Below are positions 24,246 through 31,338 of a stretch of 39,453 bases of DNA, piece by piece. Position numbers and translations under genes: made by a program. The notes under the pieces are model-generated. The model was not told the origin of the DNA, searched no databases, and worked only from the letters and a program-made list of their open reading frames with translations. Positions within the stretch are counted from its first letter, which is position 1; every line of letters begins with the position of its first letter. The DNA comes from Erythrobacter sp. (GTDB taxonomy: Bacteria; Pseudomonadota; Alphaproteobacteria; Sphingomonadales; Sphingomonadaceae), in contig DAICXZ010000020.1 of NCBI GenBank assembly GCA_027311945.1, forward strand, positions 1 to 39,453, read 5' to 3'.

Positions 24246-25477
24246 GCGGCCCGATGAGCGAGACCATGACCGCCGCCGCGCCGGACCTGTTCGACAAGTT
24301 CGACGAAATCATCCAGATTCGCGAAAACCTGCTCGCCAGCGGGGTGGAAGACCCGTTTTCGCTGGTGATGGAGAAGGTGCTCTCGCCCACCCGCGCGATC
24401 TGCAACGGGCGCGACACCATCCTGCTCGGCACCTACAACTACATGGGCATGACCTTCGACCCCGACGTGATCGCGGCGGGCAAGGAGGCGCTTGACGAGT
24501 TCGGAGCGGGCACCACTGGCAGCCGCGTGCTCAACGGCACCTATCAGGGCCACCGCGAGGTGGAGGACGCGCTGCGCGAGTTCTACGGCATGGATCATGC
24601 CATGGTGTTCTCGACCGGCTACCAGGCCAACCTCGGGATCATCTCCACCATCGCCGGCAAGGGCGATTACATCGTGCTCGACATCGACAGCCACGCCTCC
24701 ATCTGGGACGGCTGCGCGATGGGCAAGGCCGAGGTCGTGCCGTTCAAGCACAACGATATCGAGGCGATGGAAAAGCGCCTCAAGCGCATCCCTGCGGGCG
24801 CGGGCATTCTGGTGGTGCTCGAAGGCGTCTATTCGATGCTGGGCGATGTGGCGCCGCTGAAAGAAATGGTCGCGATTGCCAAGAAGTATGGCGCGATGGT
24901 GCTGGTCGACGAGGCCCACTCGATGGGCTTCATCGGCGAACATGGCCGCGGCGTGGCCGAAGAACTGGGCGTGCTGGACGATGTCGATTTCGTGATCGGC
25001 ACCTTCTCGAAGTCGGTCGGCACGGTGGGCGGCTTCTGCGTCTCCAACCACCCCAAGTTCGAGATCATGCGGCTGGTGTGCCGTCCCTATGTGTTCACCG
25101 CCAGCCTGCCGCCTTCGGTGGTGGCGACCGCGGCGACTTCGGTGCGCAAGCTGATGCACGCGGGCAACAAGCGCGCTCACCTGTGGGAAAACTCCCGCCG
25201 GTTGCACTCCGGGCTCACCGCGATGGGCTTCACGCTCGGCACCCGCGAGCCGCAAAGCGCCATCGTGGCGGTGATCATGCCTGATCTGCAGAAGGGCGCA
25301 TCCATGTGGGAGGCGCTGCTGCACGAAGGGCTTTACGTTAACCTCGCCAGGCCCCCGGCAACGCCTGCGAACATGACGCTGCTGCGCTGCTCGCTGTGCG
25401 CCGAACACTCGAGCGAAGAGGTCGAGACGATCCTCGGCATGTTCGAGCGCGCTGGCAAGGCCGTAGGGATTATCTGA
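24242..25477 (+). CDS. spt: Serine palmitoyltransferase
   Basis: 411 residues from GTG 24242; an ATG at 24254 is an alternative start. It has the alpha-oxoamine synthase fold: TYNYMGMTFDPDVIAAGKEA, GTTGSRVLNGTYQGHREVE, the His that stacks on PLP in DSHASIWDG, LVDEAHSMGF with the PLP-binding Asp, and the Schiff-base Lys in GTFSKSVGTVGG. These stretches closely match the Sphingomonas paucimobilis enzyme as I remember it. It condenses serine with an acyl thioester to make 3-ketosphinganine, the first step of the glycosphingolipids that replace LPS in Sphingomonadales. The upstream carrier protein overlaps it. Later pathway genes are not in the window. Confidence 0.93.
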   Translation: MSGPMSETMTAAAPDLFDKFDEIIQIRENLLASGVEDPFSLVMEKVLSPTRAICNGRDTILLGTYNYMGMTFDPDVIAAGKEALDEFGAGTTGSRVLNGTYQGHREVEDALREFYGMDHAMVFSTGYQANLGIISTIAGKGDYIVLDIDSHASIWDGCAMGKAEVVPFKHNDIEAMEKRLKRIPAGAGILVVLEGVYSMLGDVAPLKEMVAIAKKYGAMVLVDEAHSMGFIGEHGRGVAEELGVLDDVDFVIGTFSKSVGTVGGFCVSNHPKFEIMRLVCRPYVFTASLPPSVVATAATSVRKLMHAGNKRAHLWENSRRLHSGLTAMGFTLGTREPQSAIVAVIMPDLQKGASMWEALLHEGLYVNLARPPATPANMTLLRCSLCAEHSSEEVETILGMFERAGKAVGII

Positions 25478-25545
25478 GGCCCCACCGTCTACTAAGGAAC
25501 GTCTGAGCCATGTCGTGCGTCTCCCAATCAAAGGAGAACCACGAC

Positions 25546-25974
25546 ATGACCACCAACACCGGCAGCGCCCGCTACGAAGGCCTTGGCAAGAGCGGCAAGG
25601 GCCACGTTTCGACCGGCTCGGGCGCGCTGAGCGAGCAGCCCTACGGCTTTTCCACCCGCTTCGAGGATGAACCCGGCACGAACCCGGAAGAGCTGATCGC
25701 TGCCGCCCATGCGAGCTGCTTCACCATGGCGCTGAGCTTTGCCCTCGCCAAGGAAGGCTTCGAGGATGGCACCATCCAAACCGAAGCCAAGGTCAAGCTG
25801 GAGAAGGACGGTGACGGGTTCGCGGTCACGCGCTCGGATCTCGTCACCAAGGCCAGCGTACCCGGCATCGACGAGCCGGTGTTTCACCGCATCGCCAACG
25901 AGGCCAAAGTGGGCTGCCCGATTTCCAAGCTGCTCAAGGCCGAAATCACGCTTGAAGCCAGCCTGACGAACTGA
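25546..25974 (+). CDS. osmC: OsmC family peroxiredoxin
   Basis: 142 residues from ATG 25546, chosen for the AAAGGAG at ideal spacing; an ATG 36 bases upstream lacks one. It follows E. coli OsmC closely: GKGHVSTGSGALSEQPYGF, GTNPEELIAAAHASCFTMAL with the peroxidatic Cys, and AKVGCPISKLLKAEITL with the resolving Cys. OsmC reduces organic hydroperoxides in the cytoplasm and is induced by osmotic or stationary-phase stress in known cases. It lies 68 bases after spt and could be separately transcribed. It converges on the DedA-like gene with four bases between. Confidence 0.92.
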   Translation: MTTNTGSARYEGLGKSGKGHVSTGSGALSEQPYGFSTRFEDEPGTNPEELIAAAHASCFTMALSFALAKEGFEDGTIQTEAKVKLEKDGDGFAVTRSDLVTKASVPGIDEPVFHRIANEAKVGCPISKLLKAEITLEASLTN

Positions 25975-25978
25975 TCGG

Positions 25979-26635
25979 TCAGAGCTGGTCGAGGCTCGTC
26001 ACATTCGCGCAGACGTCGGTCGGATCGGCCTTGCCATCGGCATGGCCGACCTGCGCGATCAGCACGAAGCCGCCGATCAGCAGCACCACGAACAGGCCGG
26101 TCAACCAGGCGAGGTACTTGTCGATGAAGGCCTTGATCGGTGCGCCGAACACCCGGAACAGCACGCCCACGGCCATGAACACCATGCCGCGCCCGACTAT
26201 CGAGGCGACCACGAAGGTGCCGAAATTCATCGAAATGAACCCGGCGGTGATCGTCAGCAGCTTGAACGGCACTGGCGTGGTGCCCGCGATCACGATCGCC
26301 TGCCAGTCGTTCTCGCGCAGGTAGCAGGCGGCCTTGGGGAATGCCTCGGATAGCCCCAAGGCCGCGATCAACCAATCGCCTATCGCCTCATAAAGGAAAT
26401 AGCCGATGGCATAGCCCGCCATGCCGCCGAGCACCGAAAAGATGGTGCAGATCGCGGCAAAGCGGATCGCCTTCTTCGGCTCGGCCAGACATATCAGCCC
26501 CAGCAGCGGATGCGGCGGGATCGGGAAGAAACTCGATTCGACGAACGCAAAGAACGCCAGCCAGCCTTGCGCGTGGCGGTGCTTGGCCTTGTCCATCGTC
26601 CAGTCGTAAAGCGACTGTAGCAGCTTTGTAATCAT
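25979..26635 (-). CDS. DedA/VTT-domain membrane protein, YqaA type
   Basis: 218 residues from ATG 26635; the upstream extension of the frame is not family-like. There are about five hydrophobic segments. The VTT core is seen in FFAFVESSFFPIPPHPLLGL, where the family has an acidic residue and paired prolines, and in IVIAGTTPVPFKLLTITAGF, the typical G-x-T/R-x-x-P-x-x motif. DedA proteins are inner-membrane lipid scramblases or polyprenyl-phosphate flippases in characterised cases. The start is divergent from the GTA cluster, leaving a 223-base gap that holds a terminator and possibly a promoter. Confidence 0.85.
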   Translation of the reverse strand: MITKLLQSLYDWTMDKAKHRHAQGWLAFFAFVESSFFPIPPHPLLGLICLAEPKKAIRFAAICTIFSVLGGMAGYAIGYFLYEAIGDWLIAALGLSEAFPKAACYLRENDWQAIVIAGTTPVPFKLLTITAGFISMNFGTFVVASIVGRGMVFMAVGVLFRVFGAPIKAFIDKYLAWLTGLFVVLLIGGFVLIAQVGHADGKADPTDVCANVTSLDQL

Positions 26636-26732
26636 CTGGTTTTCCGGTCCCGAACCGCGTGGTCCTTGCGCGATTAGGCGAGCGAGACAGCCAGAGCAAG
26701 CGGCACAAAATAACCTATATGGCACTTTTCTA

Positions 26733-26761
26733 TTGACATCGTAACGCTCTTAGGTTAGCAA
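26733..26761 (+). promoter_or_regulatory. Candidate promoter before the GTA cluster
   Basis: TTGACA at 26733-26738 is a perfect -35 hexamer in an AT-rich patch. With a 17-base spacer the -10 would be TAGCAA, a poor match, so this is tentative. Transcripts from here would run first into the terminator at 26795-26826 and then, if they pass it, into g1. No TTAA-N7-TTAA box was found in this gap. Confidence 0.3.
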
Positions 26762-26794
26762 AGGACAACATCGCGATAGAGCGAGTCGGCAAGA

Positions 26795-26826
26795 GGCGGT
26801 CCCCACCACGGGGTGCCGCCTTTTTT
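26795..26826 (+). terminator. Intrinsic terminator ahead of g1
   Basis: GGCGG-T-CCCC (26795-26804), a five-base loop, then GGGG-TG-CCGCC (26810-26820) forms a strong GC stem with a small bulge, followed directly by six T (26821-26826). It points along the plus strand and ends 32 bases before g1. No plus-strand gene ends just upstream; the nearest is osmC, 820 bases away with a convergent gene between. It is therefore placed as an attenuator or as the end of a short leader RNA. Confidence 0.6.
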
Positions 26827-26858
26827 GATGCTCGCCGCCAACGACGGGATTTTGCTTC

Positions 26859-27305
26859 ATGGCCAAACGCAACTGGGAGACCACCTTCATCAACGAACTG
26901 GCGGAAACCTCCAACGTAAAGGCCGCAACCGTGGCCGCCGGGGTCAGCCAGTCGCTGGTTTACAAGCGCCGCCGCGAAAGCGCCGAGTTCGCCGCCCGCT
27001 GGTATGCGGCGCTGGCGGAAGGATACGACAGCCTCGAAATGGATCTGCTCGCCCGCCTGCGCGAAGGGCGGCTGGAGGACGTCGACGAGGACGGCAACAA
27101 GCGCAAGTACGACATCGGCACCGCCTTTCGCTGCCTGCTCGCCCACCGCGAAAGCGTGGCCCGCGAGAAAGGCCGCCAGACCCTGCAGGACGAGGTGATC
27201 ACAATGCGCGAGATCAACGCCAAGATCGACGCCCAGCGCGCCCGCGAAGAGCGCGCCGCCGAGCTCGAAGCCAAGCACCAGAGCGGGCCGCGCGATGGCA
27301 AGTAA
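26859..27305 (+). CDS. GTA g1, small terminase-like protein
   Basis: 148 residues. Residues 10-40 form a helix-turn-helix-like stretch (NELAETSNVKAATVAAGVSQS, then LVYKRRRESAEFAARWYAAL), the DNA-recognition part of small terminases. The rest is predicted helical and charged, including DEVITMREINAKIDAQRARE. In RcGTA the equivalent gene is a short TerS-like protein that helps the large terminase bind DNA without sequence specificity. It overlaps g2 by 11 bases. No damage is seen. The assignment rests on the helix-turn-helix pattern and position before TerL. Confidence 0.8.
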   Translation: MAKRNWETTFINELAETSNVKAATVAAGVSQSLVYKRRRESAEFAARWYAALAEGYDSLEMDLLARLREGRLEDVDEDGNKRKYDIGTAFRCLLAHRESVAREKGRQTLQDEVITMREINAKIDAQRAREERAAELEAKHQSGPRDGK

Positions 27306-28743
27306 GCGGCCGCGAGACAGCCGTGGCCGTTGGTTCCGCGCGGGCGGCGAGGATGGAAAACACCGGCGGCTGGCGCTCGACAAGACGCTGCTCGCCCACG
27401 AACGCTCGGCACTGGGCTCTTGGCACTGGGAGGTCTGGGGCCGTGATGAACAATTGCCGCCGCCGGGCGCATGGCGGATCTGGCTGATCTGCGCCGGACG
27501 TGGCTTCGGCAAGACCCGCGCGGGCGCCGAATGGGTGCGCAATGTCGCGCGCCACGATGGCGATGCGCGCATCGCTTTGGTCGGCGCGAGCCTCGCTGAG
27601 GTGCGCGCCGTGATGGTCGAGGGCGAGAGCGGTATTCTGGCCGCCTCGCCGCGCGCGCTGGTGCCCGATTTCGAACCGTCGCTGAAACGGCTGACCTGGC
27701 CCAACGGCGCGCAGGCCTTCCTCTATTCGGCGGGCGAGCCGGAGAGCTTGCGCGGCCCGCAACATACCCATGCCTGGTGTGACGAGATTGCCAAGTGGGA
27801 CAATGCCGGGGGCCGCGCGATGGATTGCTGGGACAACCTGCAACTGGGGATGCGATTGGGCGAGCACCCACGCATTCTCGCCACCAGCACCCCGCGCCCG
27901 GTGCCGCTGATGCAGCGCCTGCTGGCCGAGGCCGAGCGCGGCGACGGCAGCGTGGCGCTGGCACGTGGGCGCACGGCGGACAATGCAGGCGTGCTGCCCA
28001 CCGCCTATTACGAAGCGATGCTGAGCCAGTTCGGCGGCTCGTCGCTGGGGCGGCAGGAGCTGGACGGCGAAATGCTGCGCGAGGTCGAAGGCGCGCTATG
28101 GACGCGGGCATTGCTGGAGCGATGCCGCCAGACTCCCCCTCCCCATGAGGGGAGGGGGCCGGGGGGTGGGGGTTCGGCGCTCGGGCTGGGCGAAGCCGAA
28201 GCCCCCCTCCCCAACCCCTCCCCCATGGGTGAGGGGCTTTCGCGGATCGTGGTCGGCGTCGACCCGCCCGCCTCGGCGCGCGGCGACGAGTGCGGGATTA
28301 TCGTCTGCGGGGTGACGCCTGAGGGCATGGGCCAAGTGCTGGCCGACCATTCTGTCGGCGGCGCAACGCCCGAGCGCTGGGCCTCAGCGGTGGCCGAGGC
28401 CGTGCGCATCTGGCGCGCCGACCGCGTGATAGCCGAGGCCAATCAGGGCGGCGACATGGTGCAGAGTGTTCTGCGCGCGGCGGACTGCGCGATGCCGGTC
28501 AAGCTGGTCCATGCCAGCCGAGGCAAGGCCGCGCGGGCCGAGCCGATTGCGGCTTTGTACGAAGCGGGACGGGTGCAGCACATCGGCCAGTTCGCCGCGC
28601 TGGAGGACCAGTTGTGCGGGCTGCTGGCGGGCGGGACTTACGAAGGGCCGGGACGGTCGCCTGACCGGGCCGATGCGCTGGTGTGGGCGCTTAGTGAATT
28701 GATGCTTGGGCTACGATCCAATCCACGAGTGCAGCGGATGTGA
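27295..28743 (+). CDS. GTA g2, large terminase with in-frame palindromic insertion
   Basis: 482 residues. The packaging ATPase has Walker A LICAGRGFGKTRAGAEW, Walker B THAWCDEIAKWDN and the coupling ATSTPRP. The nuclease domain starts at RIVVGVDPPAS (first catalytic Asp) and ends with DRADALVWALSELML. Between them, after ALLERCRQ, about 36 residues (TPPPHEGRGPGGGGS through MGEGL) are low-complexity and foreign, encoded by the inverted-repeat element at 28133-28238. The frame is kept across it. The insertion lies at the ATPase-nuclease linker, so the protein might tolerate it. TerL cuts and pumps host DNA into GTA heads. Confidence 0.85.
   Translation: MASKRPRDSRGRWFRAGGEDGKHRRLALDKTLLAHERSALGSWHWEVWGRDEQLPPPGAWRIWLICAGRGFGKTRAGAEWVRNVARHDGDARIALVGASLAEVRAVMVEGESGILAASPRALVPDFEPSLKRLTWPNGAQAFLYSAGEPESLRGPQHTHAWCDEIAKWDNAGGRAMDCWDNLQLGMRLGEHPRILATSTPRPVPLMQRLLAEAERGDGSVALARGRTADNAGVLPTAYYEAMLSQFGGSSLGRQELDGEMLREVEGALWTRALLERCRQTPPPHEGRGPGGGGSALGLGEAEAPLPNPSPMGEGLSRIVVGVDPPASARGDECGIIVCGVTPEGMGQVLADHSVGGATPERWASAVAEAVRIWRADRVIAEANQGGDMVQSVLRAADCAMPVKLVHASRGKAARAEPIAALYEAGRVQHIGQFAALEDQLCGLLAGGTYEGPGRSPDRADALVWALSELMLGLRSNPRVQRM
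28133..28238. repeat. REP-like imperfect inverted repeat inside g2
   Basis: The left arm begins CCCCTCCCCATGAGGGGAGG and the right arm, read on the other strand, begins CCCCTCACCCATGGGGGAGG; the pairing continues to TTCGGC/GCCGAA over some 40 bases per arm around a loop of about 16. The composition (long C and G runs) differs from the surrounding coding sequence. This type of element is usually found between genes in sphingomonads and other proteobacteria. Here it is 108 bases in coding terms, a multiple of three, and has no stop codon in the g2 frame. Confidence 0.75.
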
Positions 28744-28755
28744 GAAGAGAAAAAG

Positions 28756-29214
28756 CTAACGCACGATATTTGCGACAGAGCCGTCAGGTTTGATAACAAA
28801 TCTCCCTCCGCCATATCCGGCTGCGCCTGAGACGGTGTGCACTTCGTATTCGACACCAGCACGCAAAGGCTTGGGAGAGACCAATCCTGTCTGTCGATCA
28901 GCATCCAAAGGCTCGCCCACAAGCGGTTTGCCGTACGCCACTGGAAACCTGTTCTTGCAATGATAGCCCACAAGGTTGCGCCAATATGTTCCATACGAAA
29001 CACGCGAGAGGTCATCTCCCGGCGCGGCTTCGGGGGGCTTCTCGCGCGAGGTGGCGACGACCTCGACCACACGAACACACCGCTCGCGAAACCAATCCTT
29101 ATCGCTTGCGAATACGAGCGCCCCATCAACCAAGGTCGCTCGAACTTCATAGACATATGAACAGCTTGAAAGGCTCAGCAGTGGGCCAAGCAACAAGATA
29201 AGACGACCAAACAT
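28756..29214 (-). CDS. Reverse-strand lipoprotein inserted in the GTA cluster
   Basis: 152 residues. The N-terminus MFGRLILLLGPLLSLSSC is a lipoprotein signal with the acylated Cys at position 18, so the mature protein should be anchored in the periplasm or outer membrane. The body has two further cysteines (ERCVRV and YHCKNR) and ends in GGRFVIKPDGSVANIVR. I do not recognise a family. It lies between g2 and g3 against the operon direction, and its base composition is visibly less GC-rich than its neighbours. It resembles the independently expressed cargo genes (morons) of phages. Confidence 0.65.
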   Translation of the reverse strand: MFGRLILLLGPLLSLSSCSYVYEVRATLVDGALVFASDKDWFRERCVRVVEVVATSREKPPEAAPGDDLSRVSYGTYWRNLVGYHCKNRFPVAYGKPLVGEPLDADRQTGLVSPKPLRAGVEYEVHTVSGAAGYGGGRFVIKPDGSVANIVR

Positions 29215-29286
29215 TTATGCTGTTTCCGTCATTCACGCGGGCGGAGCAAGCGGTAGTCCCGACCAAAAAACTTCGAAAGGAAGAGC

Positions 29287-30462
29287 ATGTCCTTCATCGA
29301 CACGCTCCGCTCCGCCTTCAAGGGCGGGGACGGGGCTCGCGTGCCTTTGGCACACCGTTACACTTCGCCATGGGCGCTCGCCTACGGCGAAACCGCCGAA
29401 CGGCCTCGCTTCGATTACACTGCCTCGATCAGGCGCGGCTATATCGAGAACCCGGTCGCCCAGCGCGCGGTGCGGATCGTCACCGAGGGCGTCGGCAGTG
29501 TACCGTTGGCCGAGGCCGATCCCGCTGCGCTTGCGCTCGTGCGTTCCACCAGCGCGGGGCAGTCGTTGCTCGAAACGCTCGCCGCGCACCTGCTGCTTAA
29601 CGGCAACGGCTACGTGCAGATTGCCCGCGATTCCTCGGGCAAGCCAAGCGAGCTTTTCGCCATGCGGCCCGAACGCATGAGCGTGATTCCCGGCGCTGAC
29701 GGGTGGCCCACCGCCTATCGCTACACCGTTGGCGACAGCAAGGTCGACCTGCCGCTGGAGGACGAGGACGGCTGGCCCTATCTCATCCACCTCAAGACCT
29801 TTCATCCCACTGACGATCACTACGGTGCGGGCTGTCTGGCCGCTGCCGAACAATCGGTCGCGATCCACAATGCCGCTGCGACCTGGAACCGTGCGCTGCT
29901 CGAAAACGCCGCGCGGCCCTCCGGCGCGCTGGTCTACGATACGGGCGAGGCCTCCACGCTCACCGCCGAGCAGTTCGGCCGGCTGAAGGAGGAACTGGCC
30001 GCAGCCTATCAGGGCGGCGGCAATGCGGGCCGTCCGATGCTGCTGGAAGGCGGGCTCAAGTGGCAGAGCCTGTCGCTGTCGCCCGCCGACATGGACTTTG
30101 CCGAGCTGAAGGCCGCCGCCGCGCGCGACATTGCGCTCGCCTTCGGGGTGCCGCCGATGCTGCTCGGGCTGCCGGGTGACAACACCTATGCGAACTACAA
30201 GGAGGCCAACCGCGCGCTGTGGCGGCTCACGCTGCTGCCGCTCGCGGCGAAGATTTTGGGCGGGATCGCCGAGGGGATGCGACCTTGGTTCCCGGGCCTC
30301 ACCCTCGGGGTGAATCTCGACCGGATCCCCGCGCTGTCCGAAGACCGCGAGGCGCTCTGGGCGCAGGTGACTGACGCCGACTTCCTGTCTGACGCCGAAA
30401 AGCGCGCGATGCTCAGCCTCCCTCCCCTGCCCGAACAAAACACGAACGGAGATAGCAAATGA
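29287..30462 (+). CDS. GTA g3, HK97-family portal protein
   Basis: 391 residues. Landmarks of the portal family are RRGYIENPVAQRAVRIVTEG near residue 40, AHLLLNGNGYVQIARD, the DDHYGAGCLAAAEQSV region and VPPMLLGLPGDNTYANYKEA near residue 290. The portal ring sits at one capsid vertex and is the docking point for the terminase and the tail. AAAGGAAGAG precedes the ATG. The stop overlaps g3.5 by four bases. It appears intact. A 72-base gap separates it from the divergent lipoprotein gene, where any internal promoter would have to be. Confidence 0.9.
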   Translation: MSFIDTLRSAFKGGDGARVPLAHRYTSPWALAYGETAERPRFDYTASIRRGYIENPVAQRAVRIVTEGVGSVPLAEADPAALALVRSTSAGQSLLETLAAHLLLNGNGYVQIARDSSGKPSELFAMRPERMSVIPGADGWPTAYRYTVGDSKVDLPLEDEDGWPYLIHLKTFHPTDDHYGAGCLAAAEQSVAIHNAAATWNRALLENAARPSGALVYDTGEASTLTAEQFGRLKEELAAAYQGGGNAGRPMLLEGGLKWQSLSLSPADMDFAELKAAAARDIALAFGVPPMLLGLPGDNTYANYKEANRALWRLTLLPLAAKILGGIAEGMRPWFPGLTLGVNLDRIPALSEDREALWAQVTDADFLSDAEKRAMLSLPPLPEQNTNGDSK

Positions 30463-30767
30463 CCCGTGAAGACATGCTGGCAGCCCTCATCGCGCAGGCG
30501 CAGACCAGCGGTGCCGATCTCGTGACCATGCGCGCCATCGTCGAGGAGGCAAGCGAGCTGGGCGCTGACCGCGTGCTCACCCGCATCGGGCTGGAAGACG
30601 ACCATGCACAGGATGACATCGACGAGCTGCGCGAACTGCTCGACGCCTGGCGCAGCGCCAAGGCGAGCGCCTGGAAGGCGACCGTCGAATGGGTCGTGCG
30701 CGGGGTGCTGGCGCTGCTCCTGATCGGCATTGCCGTGCGCCTCGGCGCTTTCGGGCTGCTGCGTTGA
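30459..30767 (+). CDS. GTA g3.5, DUF6127-like small membrane protein
   Basis: 102 residues. The first 65 are helical and charged (MTREDMLAALIAQAQTSGAD, then DELRELLDAWRSAKAS). One hydrophobic segment, about residues 78-98 (VVRGVLALLLIGIAVRLGAF), should cross the membrane. Proteins of this type are found between portal and protease genes in alphaproteobacterial GTA clusters; the function is unknown. It overlaps g3 by four bases and g4 by one (TGATG), showing translational coupling. It looks intact. Confidence 0.75.
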   Translation: MTREDMLAALIAQAQTSGADLVTMRAIVEEASELGADRVLTRIGLEDDHAQDDIDELRELLDAWRSAKASAWKATVEWVVRGVLALLLIGIAVRLGAFGLLR

Positions 30768-31159
30768 TGGTGCGGCTGGCAGGCTATGCCGCGCTGTTCA
30801 ACGTGGCCGATGGCGCAGGCGACACGATCCGCAAGGGCGCTTTTGCCCGCACGCTGGCGGATCGGCGCGAGCCTCTCCCCCTGTTCTGGCAGCACCGGCC
30901 GGACCAGCAGATCGGCACGGTCGATCTGGCGCAGGAGGACGACAAAGGCCTGCGCGTGATCGCCCGGCTCGACAACCCGCACAGCCGCGCTGTGAGCGAG
31001 CTTCTGGGCAAGCGCGTGAACGGCCTCAGCTTCGGCTACCGCGCGCGCGGCTATCGCCGGACGCTCGATGGCCGTGTGCTTGAAGATATCGACCTGTTCG
31101 AGGTGAGCCTCGTGACCCAGCCGCTCCAGCCCGGAGCGCGCGTGCATTTTGTTGTCTAG
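30767..31159 (+). CDS. GTA g4, HK97-type prohead protease
   Basis: 130 residues from the ATG that overlaps the g3.5 stop. Family landmarks are GYAALFNVADGAGDTIRKGAF, the catalytic His in LFWQHRPDQQIG, the catalytic Ser in VNGLSFGYRARGY, and the strand DLFEVSLVTQPLQPGARV. It should cleave the N-terminal scaffold from the capsid protein during head maturation. It is short compared with many prohead proteases, but the core is complete. A 179-base structured gap follows before g5. With g5 truncated it has no normal substrate. Confidence 0.88.
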   Translation: MVRLAGYAALFNVADGAGDTIRKGAFARTLADRREPLPLFWQHRPDQQIGTVDLAQEDDKGLRVIARLDNPHSRAVSELLGKRVNGLSFGYRARGYRRTLDGRVLEDIDLFEVSLVTQPLQPGARVHFVV

Positions 31160-31171
31160 ATCCTCGCTTCC

Positions 31172-31306
31172 TGCCGGCTGACGCCGGCATCACTGCGGGC
31201 GGCCAGTCGGCCTTGCGGTTGCCGTGCAACCGATTGGCCGGACCGCCCATCCTGAAAACCCACTCCCCCCTCGACCGGCCCCACTCAGGGGGGCGGTCTG
31301 TTTTGT
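31172..31306 (+). promoter_or_regulatory. Structured non-coding region before the capsid gene
   Basis: Three hairpins lie in the 179-base gap. TGCCGGC-TGAC-GCCGGCA is a perfect 7-bp stem (31172-31189). GGTTGC-CGT-GCAACC (31217-31231) is nested inside GGCCAGTC/GATTGGCC (31201-31239). CCGCCCATCCTGA pairs with TCAGGGGGGCGG (31243-31296), followed by TCTGTTTTGT. The last looks like an intrinsic terminator, which would cut off g5 onward unless read through. The set could stabilise or attenuate the capsid mRNA. No reading frame or promoter is convincing here. Confidence 0.5.
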
Positions 31307-31338
31307 CGTGCCCCCCAACCGAAAGGTAAGTTGCTATT

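Noticed and set aside
28133-28238. CRISPR or tandem-repeat array inside g2
   Set aside because: There is one pair of inverted arms only, no direct repeats with spacers.
31160-31338. Small gene between g4 and g5
   Set aside because: Short frames exist but none has a ribosome-binding site or family-like sequence; the hairpins explain the region better.
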